64,000 bases of DNA from positions 1 through 64,000 of the forward strand of contig CAKUXP010000001.1 of the NCBI GenBank assembly GCA_934700345.1, written 5' to 3'. This document shows, in pieces, positions 36,711 to 43,315 of the stretch (the stretch's first letter is position 1; each line of letters begins with the position of its first letter). The position numbers and the translations under genes are program-made. The notes beneath the pieces are model-generated. The model ran no database searches. It was not told where the DNA came from and was given only the letters and a program-made list of their open reading frames with translations. The DNA is from an uncultured Fibrobacter sp. GTDB lineage: Bacteria; Fibrobacterota; Fibrobacteria; Fibrobacterales; Fibrobacteraceae.

Positions 36711-37844
36711 ATGAAATTTTTGGACGTTTGCCAGTTCTATCGCGGAATAGGCGCTCTTGCGCTTTCTTTTGGACTTTTTGCCTGCGGAGGGGATTCTTCG
36801 TCTGGCTCCGACCCGGAAATTCCGGTTTCTTCGGCGGATGTGGAAATTTCCTCGGGAACGGTTGTCGAAAATTCGAGTTCGAGCGCATCGGGCGAAAAGC
36901 CTTCTTCCAGCGCAAGCGTGGTAAAGTCTTCGTCGTCGAAGGCGCAGGAAACGACCAGCAGCGAAGAGGTCTTGAACGATCCGAAGAATCTGGTGAACGG
37001 AACTTGCGCTCCGACAACTTCCGAAATCAAGAAGGGCGAACTCGCGACCTGGAAGTTCTACCGAAGCGCGGGAGCTCTTGAAAATCAGATTCTCGCGCCT
37101 TTTGTCTGGGCGTTCGAAGGCTCATCGACGACGAGCCTGCAGGGAAATGGCCTGCAAGAGGTGAATGTCCGGTATGCGGAAGCGGGGAAGTTCAAGGCTT
37201 ATCTGAATGTTGACGGCAACGAGGTCGCTTGTTCGCCGCTCCAGGTGCAGGGGATTCCCATCGTCGTCGCTTCCTGCACGCCGGACAAGGCGACCGCCAA
37301 GGCTGGCGAGACGATTACGTGGAAGGTCAGCGCAACTTCGGAGTCCCCGATTACGGGATATTCCTGGACCTCTGCGTATGGAGAAATGGCGGGTTCGGGC
37401 GAAAGCGGAACGCTTCTTGCGACTTCCGCGATGCACAAGAAGTCCGTGGCCGCGACGGTGAAGGTTTCGAATGCGGACAATTCCGCGGTGAACTATTCCT
37501 GCGACCCGGTGACGGTTGTCGATCCGGAGTCCGTCGATTTGGTGCTCCCGCTTGGTGATATCAATAATTCTTCTAAATATGGGGAAACGATTCTTCCGAC
37601 TCTGCCGGATTCCCTCTTTATCCCGGCGCAGACCGCGACGACGGTGCAGATTCCTGCCGGAGCGAAGTCGGGCTGTACGGTCGGTTGCAAGCCTAGGGTC
37701 GGTGCGGATTATATGAATCTGAAAGTTTACTGGGATTCCGATACGGAACTTTCCGGTTTTGCCTATTTCAGTCCGGCGGGTTGCGCTCCGGGCAAGAAGT
37801 ACACGGTGACGACTACCGTGACGGCGATCTGCGTGGCGCAATAG
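36711..37844 (+). CDS. Lipoprotein with Ser-rich linker and PKD-like domains
   Basis: 377 aa. Signal peptide with lipobox (GLFACGG, Cys about 22), then a Ser/Glu-rich low-complexity linker (about 25-85) of the type common in Fibrobacter lipoproteins. Two Ig/PKD-like modules follow (about 100-185 and 186-265), each beginning with a Cys-containing strand and containing GELATWKF or GETITWKV. A C-terminal beta-rich domain with paired Cys ends in the protein. The linker suggests display away from the outer membrane. It is divergent from the giant GH9 gene. The binding target is unknown. Confidence 0.8.
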   Translation: MKFLDVCQFYRGIGALALSFGLFACGGDSSSGSDPEIPVSSADVEISSGTVVENSSSSASGEKPSSSASVVKSSSSKAQETTSSEEVLNDPKNLVNGTCAPTTSEIKKGELATWKFYRSAGALENQILAPFVWAFEGSSTTSLQGNGLQEVNVRYAEAGKFKAYLNVDGNEVACSPLQVQGIPIVVASCTPDKATAKAGETITWKVSATSESPITGYSWTSAYGEMAGSGESGTLLATSAMHKKSVAATVKVSNADNSAVNYSCDPVTVVDPESVDLVLPLGDINNSSKYGETILPTLPDSLFIPAQTATTVQIPAGAKSGCTVGCKPRVGADYMNLKVYWDSDTELSGFAYFSPAGCAPGKKYTVTTTVTAICVAQ

Positions 37845-37870
37845 CGATAAAAGGTTCCCTGTTTTGAACT

Positions 37871-37995
37871 GACCCCAAAAAGTGGGACAGTTTAATGTTA
37901 GGATAAAACTGCGTATGAGTCCGGTATTGTACCGGGCTCATTCCTTTTAGGCGTGATTTTATTCGCTTGTTGTTGTAATATTCTACGTTTCGGGT
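37871..37995 (-). pseudogene. Remnant of an IS3-family transposase 3' end
   Basis: On the minus strand the frame through 37990-37880 reads NVEYYNNKRIKSRLKGMSPVQYRT, the conserved C-terminus of IS3-family OrfB integrases. The sequence GACCCCAAAAAGTGGGACAG at 37871-37890 matches the typical IS3-family terminal inverted repeat. The catalytic DDE region and the other end are missing, so this is an inactive scar. Confidence 0.75.
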
Positions 37996-38255
37996 TCCCG
38001 CTAGAAGTGATCCATATCCCTGAAATCGTTTGGGAACAGCGATTTGGATTTCATGATGCCGAAAAAAATCTTTTGCGGATTACTCGAGTTTTTGTTGCCT
38101 GCCCAAGGCAATTATTCAACGCTTTGAAATATTGTCGGAGAGTAAAACGAAAAAAGAAAAGCCGCCAAAAGTTAAAAGCGGCGCCGTAAAAATTTGATGT
38201 ACTTATATAGGGAAAATTTTGACGAAGGGTTGAAAAGGTGCTTCTAGAATCGGAT
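37996..38255. other. Gene-free stretch after IS remnant
   Basis: Between the PKD-like lipoprotein and recA, apart from the IS3 remnant, I see no supported gene. At 38152-38182 there is a minus-strand hairpin GCCGC / GCGGC followed by TTTTCTTTTTT, which would act as a backup terminator for transcripts coming from recA. Open frames across this stretch have no convincing product. Confidence 0.5.
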
Positions 38256-38330
38256 AAAAGCCCTTTTCCGCTTCGCAAGGCTTTCGGAATATGGCGAAAC
38301 CGGAGAGGCCCGGAACGGAAAAGGGCTTTT
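38256..38330 (-). terminator. recA terminator with long loop
   Basis: 15-bp perfect inverted repeat AAAAGCCCTTTTCCG / CGGAAAAGGGCTTTT with a 45-nt loop, starting about 10 bases after the recA stop. The T-tract is part of the stem. Confidence 0.7.
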
Positions 38331-38339
38331 TAGGGAGAA

Positions 38340-39455
38340 CTAATTCTCGACGGCGGCTTCTGCTGCGTCGGAGTCTAGGTCGGAATCGTCGGCGGCAAGA
38401 GCCTCGTCTTCGCTGATGTCGAACATCTTGACATCCTTCATCTTTTCGCGGATCTTCGCTTCGATTTCGGCGCAGATGGTCGGGTTGCTCTTGAGGAAGA
38501 GGCGTGTGCTTTCGCGGCCCTGTCCGATGCGTTCGCCGTTGTAGGAGAACCAGGAACCGCTCTTTTCGATGACGTCGAGTTCCACGCCGAGGTCGAGAAT
38601 GCTCGCTTCGCGGGAAATTCCCTGGCCGTAGAGAATGTCGAATTCGCATTGCGTGAACGGTGCCGCGACCTTGTTCTTGACCACTTTGACCCGCGTACGG
38701 TTTCCGATGACTTCTTCGCCGTTTTTGATTTGGGCGATGCGGCGGATGTCGATGCGCTGCGACGCGTAGAACTTGAGGGCGTTTCCGCCGGTCGTCGTTT
38801 CCGGGTTTCCGAACATGACGCCGATTTTCATGCGGAGCTGGTTAATGAAAATCATGCACGTGTTGGACTTGGAAAGAATGCCGGTGAGCTTGCGGAGAGC
38901 CTGGGACATCAGGCGCGCCTGGAGTCCGACGTGGTTGTCGCCCATTTCGCCGTTGATTTCCGCCTGGGGAACGAGTGCCGCGACCGAGTCGATGACCACG
39001 ATGTCGATAGCGCCGGAACGGACAAGGGTCTCGGCGATGTCGAGCGCCTGTTCGCCGGTATCCGGCTGGGAAACGAGCAGCTGGTCGATGTTGATGCCGA
39101 GATGGCGCGCATAGACGGGATCGAAGGCGTGTTCCGCATCGATGAAGGCGGCGACGCCGCCCTGTTTCTGGGCTTCGGCAATGGCGTGGAGCGTGAGTGT
39201 GGTCTTGCCGGAGGATTCCGGTCCGTAGATTTCGATGATGCGTCCGCGGGGGAAGCCTCCCACTCCGAGCGCCATGTCCAGTTGGATGCAGCCCGACGGG
39301 ATGACCGGGATGTTCTGTTCGGGCTGGCCGCCCAAGGTCATGATGGAACCTTTGCCAAAATTCTTTTCGATTTGCGCAATTGCGGCTTCGACGGCTTTTG
39401 CCTTTTCGGACGAAAGAGGCTTGTTGAGTGTCGGCGCTGCGGTTTTCTTTGCCAT
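38340..39455 (-). CDS. recA: Recombinase A
   Basis: 371 aa from the ATG at 39455. GGAG lies 6 bases upstream, and the in-frame TTG four codons earlier overlaps that site and is rejected. Walker A GPESSGKT is at residues 78-85. The conserved MGDNHVGLQARLMSQALRKL, the L2-loop region GNALKFYASQRIDIRR and an acidic C-terminus rich in Asp/Glu/Ala are present. It forms filaments on single-stranded DNA for recombination and activates LexA cleavage. A LexA-box-like site overlaps its promoter. The cinA gene lies immediately upstream on the same strand, a common arrangement. Confidence 0.97.
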   Translation of the reverse strand: MAKKTAAPTLNKPLSSEKAKAVEAAIAQIEKNFGKGSIMTLGGQPEQNIPVIPSGCIQLDMALGVGGFPRGRIIEIYGPESSGKTTLTLHAIAEAQKQGGVAAFIDAEHAFDPVYARHLGINIDQLLVSQPDTGEQALDIAETLVRSGAIDIVVIDSVAALVPQAEINGEMGDNHVGLQARLMSQALRKLTGILSKSNTCMIFINQLRMKIGVMFGNPETTTGGNALKFYASQRIDIRRIAQIKNGEEVIGNRTRVKVVKNKVAAPFTQCEFDILYGQGISREASILDLGVELDVIEKSGSWFSYNGERIGQGRESTRLFLKSNPTICAEIEAKIREKMKDVKMFDISEDEALAADDSDLDSDAAEAAVEN

Positions 39456-39486
39456 GTTTTTCTCCAATTTGGATTTGTTTCGTGTT

Positions 39487-39493
39487 AAATATA
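39487..39493 (-). promoter_or_regulatory. recA -10 candidate
   Basis: TATATTT on the minus strand, about 32 bases upstream of the recA ATG. It is of the same type as the boxes seen at the start codons of other genes here. The LexA-like site lies 9 bases further upstream, so a bound repressor would block polymerase. Confidence 0.5.
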
Positions 39494-39497
39494 CAAA

Positions 39498-40766
39498 CTA
39501 CTGAACTTTTGTGCAAGTGCTTTTGTGTTCAAGAATCGCCCTGTGCAAGAGGTCCAGCGCTTTAAAGACGCTTTTTTCCCGGATTTGTACACGGTTTCCC
39601 GAAAAATTTTCACAAAATGCGAAAGTTTTTTCCGGAGTGGCCACTCCAATCCAGACCATTCCGACCGGTTTTTCGGGCGTGCCGCCGTCCGGCCCGGCGA
39701 TTCCCGTCGTAGAAACCGCCCAGTCCGAGCGGTAAATCCTTTTCGCCCCTTCGGCCATGGCGAGCGCCGTTTCGCGGCTGACGGCGGTGTAGGCGTCGAG
39801 GGTCGCTTGCGGAACGCCGAGAATGTCCCGCTTGGCTTCGTTCCGGTAGGTGCAGGCTCCGCCCGAAAAGAAACGGCTCGCTCCGGGAAGGTTCACGATT
39901 TCGCTCGCGATCATCCCGCCTGTGCAGGATTCCGCCGTGGAGAGCGTTTCCCCTCTCCTTACGAGAAGCTCTGCGACGGTTTCAGTCAGGTTTTTCCCGT
40001 CGGTGGAGATGACGCTTTGCGGTTCGTCTAGGGCGCAAAGAAGCTCTTTTTCGAGAAATTCCAAAATTTCGGGCGATTCCTTGGTGTAGGTGCGGAAGAC
40101 GATGCCGTCCTTTTCGGGAAGGCTCGACCAGGAGACGCCTTTCGGAAAGCGGACCCGCCCAAAACGTTTCGCTATATCGGATTCGAAGATTCCCGAAATC
40201 CGGAGTTCGCGGAAAAAGGTCGGCGCGACATTTTTCGCTTTCAGGAACGGCTCGATGTGACGTTCGAACATCGCAAGCGCTTCGGACGGGACGCCGGGGA
40301 CGGCGAACAGCGTGACGGAATTTTTCGTCAAGCGAAAGCCCGGTGCGCTTCCCACGGGGTTGTCTAGAACTTCGGACGTCCGCGGAAAGAATGCCTGGAT
40401 GTCGTTTGTTTCGGAATATTTCAGTCCTCGGCGTTCGACGAAAGCCCTTATCTGCGGAATCCACTCCGCGCGAAATTCGAGCGGTTCCCCGAGCGTATCG
40501 GCGACGAGATGCCGCGTCTTGTCGTCTTCGGTCGGGCCAAGGCCTCCGCCGAGGATTACGGTGTGCACGTTCGCCCTTAAAATCATTTCCCAGGTTTCTT
40601 TCCAGAAGCTTGCGTCGTCGGGGAGCGTGATTTCGTAGGCGACTTCAAAGCCCAGATCGCGCAGGCGGCCCGCCATCTGGTGGGCGTTGGTGTTGAGCGT
40701 GAAGCCTTGGGTGAGTTCCGTGCCGAGGTTCACTATTGCGACTTTGTTTTCGTTTACCGTTTTCAT
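39498..40766 (-). CDS. cinA: CinA family nicotinamide-nucleotide amidohydrolase
   Basis: 422 aa. The start is the ATG at 40766, preceded by AAGGAAA. The 17-residue upstream extension has no SD. The N-terminal domain (about 1-170) is the MoCF/COG1058 type with ILGGGLGPTEDDKTR, the C-terminal domain (about 265-415) the PncC amidase type with STAESCTGGMIASEI and TGIAGPDGGTPEKPVG. It hydrolyses nicotinamide mononucleotide, and in other bacteria it is often next to recA, as here. The recA operator sits in its last codons, so recA has its own promoter. Confidence 0.92.
   Translation of the reverse strand: MKTVNENKVAIVNLGTELTQGFTLNTNAHQMAGRLRDLGFEVAYEITLPDDASFWKETWEMILRANVHTVILGGGLGPTEDDKTRHLVADTLGEPLEFRAEWIPQIRAFVERRGLKYSETNDIQAFFPRTSEVLDNPVGSAPGFRLTKNSVTLFAVPGVPSEALAMFERHIEPFLKAKNVAPTFFRELRISGIFESDIAKRFGRVRFPKGVSWSSLPEKDGIVFRTYTKESPEILEFLEKELLCALDEPQSVISTDGKNLTETVAELLVRRGETLSTAESCTGGMIASEIVNLPGASRFFSGGACTYRNEAKRDILGVPQATLDAYTAVSRETALAMAEGAKRIYRSDWAVSTTGIAGPDGGTPEKPVGMVWIGVATPEKTFAFCENFSGNRVQIREKSVFKALDLLHRAILEHKSTCTKVQ
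39502..39515 (-). promoter_or_regulatory. LexA-box-like operator of recA
   Basis: TGCACAAAAGTTCA on the minus strand. It fits TGCNC-N4-GTGCA, the LexA site I recall for Fibrobacter succinogenes, with one mismatch in the second half-site. It lies just upstream of the recA -10 candidate and starts 4 bases inside the end of cinA. Confidence 0.6.
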
Positions 40767-40800
40767 TTCGTTTCCTTGACCGCTAAGATAGCAATATGGT

Positions 40801-40817
40801 TTGACATTTTTTGTCAA
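40801..40817. promoter_or_regulatory. Palindromic operator-like site
   Basis: TTGACATTTTTTGTCAA, a perfect 6-bp inverted repeat with a 5-nt centre, between divergent cinA and the DUF5683 gene. TGTCAAA is repeated once more at 40822-40828. It may be an operator or overlapping -35 elements in both directions. Confidence 0.35.
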
Positions 40818-40898
40818 GTCCTGTCAAATCCCGTTTTTTGCAAAATTTGCCGTCAAAGATAGATTTTCTCCTGTGGCATTTTGTTATAATTTGTGCCG

Positions 40899-41858
40899 AT
40901 GCGTTTTCCGTTTTCGCTTTTTCCCGTTATTTTGGCGCTCGCCTTTGCCTTTTCGCGAGCCGATGCGGAACAGATTGCGGAAAAGGGGAAGACGGGAGTT
41001 CCCGGAATCGATTCGCTCCCGACATACGAATGGGACGTCGAAACGTCGCACACTTCGCTTCCTCTGACGCTGCTTTTCGGGGTCTTTCCAGGCGGGGGAC
41101 AGTATTACACGGGACACTATATCCGCGGCGGATTCATCACGGCGATCGAACTCGGGCTCGCCTACGAAGTTTTTGTCAACAAGCGTTCCCAGAAGAAGCG
41201 CCGCTTTCGCCAGGCCCGGGAATACCAGGATTCCGTGCTGGTCTATTCCCGCAAGATGCTCCGGAACCACGACAGCCTTTCGTATTACCAGTCGAAGCGG
41301 AACCAGTTCGCAGAGCGAATCCGTTCGTTCAGCGACCACAAGATCGAGGAAGAGGACCTTCGGAAGTCGGAACTTGCCTGGATGCTCGGCATCCACCTTT
41401 ACAGCCTTTTTGACGCCTTTGGAATCTGGAAGAATAACCAGGGGCACAGCGTGGAAAACCGTCCGGTGACAGGCGCCCTTTTGCGCGCGCTCGTTCCGGG
41501 CTGGGGGCAAATCTACAACGACGAATACGGAAAGGCCGGGCTTGTCTATATGGGAATGTTCGGCGCCTCGGTCAGCATCTATTCCCGGCAGAATGTCATC
41601 AACTATTATTTGGGCCGCAAGCACGCTCTAGAGCGGGAAGATCCGACGAGCGATAATCTCGACGGCATTAACGAACAAATTCTTTATTTTCGGAAAAACC
41701 GCAACCAGTATATCTGGGGTATCGTCCTTATCTATCTGTATTCCATCGGCGATGCCGTTGTCGATGCGATGATGAGCGACTTTGACAGCCCGCTCCATTT
41801 TGTGTTCGGGCCGGATTTCCGCGGGGGACTCGAAGCGGCGCTTACTCTCGATTTTTGA
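40899..41858 (+). CDS. DUF5683-like envelope protein
   Basis: 319 aa from the ATG at 40899 (a GTG two codons earlier is less likely). Signal peptide about 1-23. Two copies of the DUF5683-type motif are seen: FGVFPGGGQYYTGHYIRGGF and LVPGWGQIYNDEYGKAGLVY, each followed by a hydrophobic helix that could sit in a membrane. Between them is a highly charged, likely helical stretch (Arg, Lys, Gln rich). Proteins with this motif are common in Bacteroidetes and Fibrobacter envelopes, but the function is not known. TATAATTTG lies 5 bases before the ATG, and no SD is seen. Confidence 0.75.
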   Translation: MRFPFSLFPVILALAFAFSRADAEQIAEKGKTGVPGIDSLPTYEWDVETSHTSLPLTLLFGVFPGGGQYYTGHYIRGGFITAIELGLAYEVFVNKRSQKKRRFRQAREYQDSVLVYSRKMLRNHDSLSYYQSKRNQFAERIRSFSDHKIEEEDLRKSELAWMLGIHLYSLFDAFGIWKNNQGHSVENRPVTGALLRALVPGWGQIYNDEYGKAGLVYMGMFGASVSIYSRQNVINYYLGRKHALEREDPTSDNLDGINEQILYFRKNRNQYIWGIVLIYLYSIGDAVVDAMMSDFDSPLHFVFGPDFRGGLEAALTLDF

Positions 41859-41890
41859 TGGGGATTGCTAAGCTTGCACATCTATATTTA

Positions 41891-41918
41891 GGGAGTAGGG
41901 AAGAGGGAACAGGGATTA
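41891..41918. repeat. Heptamer array GGGARNA x4
   Basis: Four consecutive 7-mers: GGGAGTA, GGGAAGA, GGGAACA, GGGATTA. They lie just before the first TTAGGCCGCGGAC. Confidence 0.75.
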
Positions 41919-41940
41919 GGCCGCGGACGGGTAAGAAAAT

Positions 41941-41982
41941 GAGGAATTAGCAATTAGCAATTAGCAATGAGAAATGAGAAAT
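41941..41982. repeat. Heptamer array KAGVAAT x6
   Basis: Six consecutive 7-mers: GAGGAAT, three TAGCAAT, two GAGAAAT, ending in GG. The period of 7 excludes coding conservation. Confidence 0.85.
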
Positions 41983-42370
41983 GGACCTGCAAACGTCTAG
42001 GCTTAGTGGATAGTCAGAGCTTAGTTGAGAGAGCTTAGAATTTAGGATAGCTGGCGGTTAGATTCGGAACGAGAAATTTGAAGCGAACAGACTGTTATTA
42101 ACAACGGTCTATTATTAGCTAAGTTCTCTATACGAAGCACGATGTTCCGATAACTTGCAACCACCCTCTGGGCTTGCGCAGGTTCAGAGGTTAGCTGGGA
42201 AAACTTGAAGCTTGGAACAGCGAACGTCTTTCAGGGATTAGGGAAATATTAGGCCGCGGACAAGAAGTTGTTTTCTCACAAACATCAAAGCAGGACAGCC
42301 GCATCCCTTCAAACAACCGATTCTTGCTTTTCAAAGCCTCTCGGCAAAAAGAAAAAAGTCCGCTCGAGTG

Positions 42371-42398
42371 CTCATTCCTCACTCCTCGTTCCTCGTTT
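42371..42398. repeat. Heptamer array CTCRYTC x4 at phosphatase stop
   Basis: CTCATTC, CTCACTC, CTCGTTC, CTCGTTT; on the other strand this reads GAGNAAC/GAGGAAT-type units. It abuts the stop codon of the phosphatase gene. Confidence 0.8.
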
Positions 42399-43026
42399 AA
42401 CCCAGCTTCCGAATCGCTTCGGCAAGCGACGCCTGCTCGATTCCGCCGTAGAGCTTTTCGAACGAGCCTTTGAGCGTACCGTCCGCCGCTTTGTGGATTT
42501 CAAAGCGTGTAACCATCGCATAGGGAAATTCGCCTTCGATAAAGTCTTCGTCGGGAACGCCGCAAATGGAGTGTTCAATCGCCCCGATGACGCCTGCGTG
42601 GGTGACGAAGAGGACTTCGGGCTTGTCGAGGATTTTCCGGATAAAGTCTCCGATGCGGACATCGACGTCGCGGAACGATTCGCCGCCGGGGAACCTGTAG
42701 CCGCGCAGGTCGTTTTTCCAGGCCGCCATTTCTTCCTTGGGCGCAGCGGACAGCTTGACGTTTTCCCAAGAACCGTAATGGATTTCGCGCAGGGCGTCTT
42801 CGGCTATGATCGGAAGCCCCAAAGCCTCGGAGGCTTTTTCGGCGAGCTTGTAGCAGCGCTTGAGCGGGCTTGCATAGAGGCTTTTGGCCTGGCACTTTTC
42901 CTTGAGCACGGCCACCGCCGGCGGAAATTCCCTTTCGAAGGAGGGCGAAACGTCAAAGTCCGATTGTCCGTAGCAGACGTCGTTCGGGTTGTAAGGCTTG
43001 GTATGTCGGAGCGTCCAGAGAATCAT
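42397..43026 (-). CDS. Histidine phosphatase (CobC-like)
   Basis: 209 aa of the phosphoglycerate-mutase superfamily. Catalytic core: R7-H8-T9 (phospho-histidine), R57 in SPLKRC, E81 in LREIHYG and H143 in VTHAGV. The RHT variant of the RHG motif followed by CYGQSDFDVS is typical of CobC, alpha-ribazole phosphatase, which suggests a role in the last steps of cobalamin nucleotide-loop assembly; a general phosphatase is also possible. No other cobalamin genes lie in the window. It is a lone minus-strand gene. Confidence 0.8.
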   Translation of the reverse strand: MILWTLRHTKPYNPNDVCYGQSDFDVSPSFEREFPPAVAVLKEKCQAKSLYASPLKRCYKLAEKASEALGLPIIAEDALREIHYGSWENVKLSAAPKEEMAAWKNDLRGYRFPGGESFRDVDVRIGDFIRKILDKPEVLFVTHAGVIGAIEHSICGVPDEDFIEGEFPYAMVTRFEIHKAADGTLKGSFEKLYGGIEQASLAEAIRKLG

Positions 43027-43044
43027 AAAATCACAAAATAAAAA

Positions 43045-43140
43045 TCCCTAGACTACCCAGTCACATAAAAATTCGCAAGTCCGTTGCTGCTTTCGCTCTG
43101 GCGGGGTGCCCGCAAACAGTCATTGATTGGGGTCTAGGGA
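43045..43140 (+). ncRNA. Candidate structured RNA or palindromic element
   Basis: A 96-nt element closed by TCCCTAGAC / GTCTAGGGA (9 bp), continued by CCCAGTCA / TGATTGGG (8 bp, one G-T pair) after a 2-nt bulge. Inside are hairpins GCAA-GTCCG-TTGC (43075-43087) and GCGGG-GTG-CCCGC (43101-43113). The one non-Watson-Crick pair is a G-U wobble only if the plus strand is transcribed. It lies between divergent genes, upstream of the cadherin-protein promoter region. It could be an RNA, a MITE-like repeat or a strong terminator. Confidence 0.45.
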
Positions 43141-43315
43141 CAGCTAAATATAGAAAAAATCGGAAAAATGGGAGACTTTTCCGGAAAAACAGAATTTTTT
43201 GCCGTAAAAAGTATAAAAACTGTGTAAACAAATTGAAATAATGTATAAAAAGATTTATCTTTGTTACGGATGCATCGCAAAGAAACTTCGATGCATGTGG
43301 ATTGAGGATGAGTGT

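Larger units (their letters stand above)
41859..42370. other. Long intergenic region with stop-rich repeats
   Basis: 538 bases lie between the DUF5683 gene and the phosphatase, without a supportable gene. The region is rich in TTAG/GCTTAG motifs and contains two heptamer arrays (described separately), a repeated TTAGGCCGCGGAC (41916-41928 and 42250-42262) and an imperfect palindrome AGACTGTTATTAACAACGGTCT-like at 42088-42109. It resembles decayed repeat DNA rather than a promoter region. Confidence 0.6.

Noticed and set aside
41891..41982. CRISPR array
   Set aside because: The 7-base period has no spacers and there are no cas genes.
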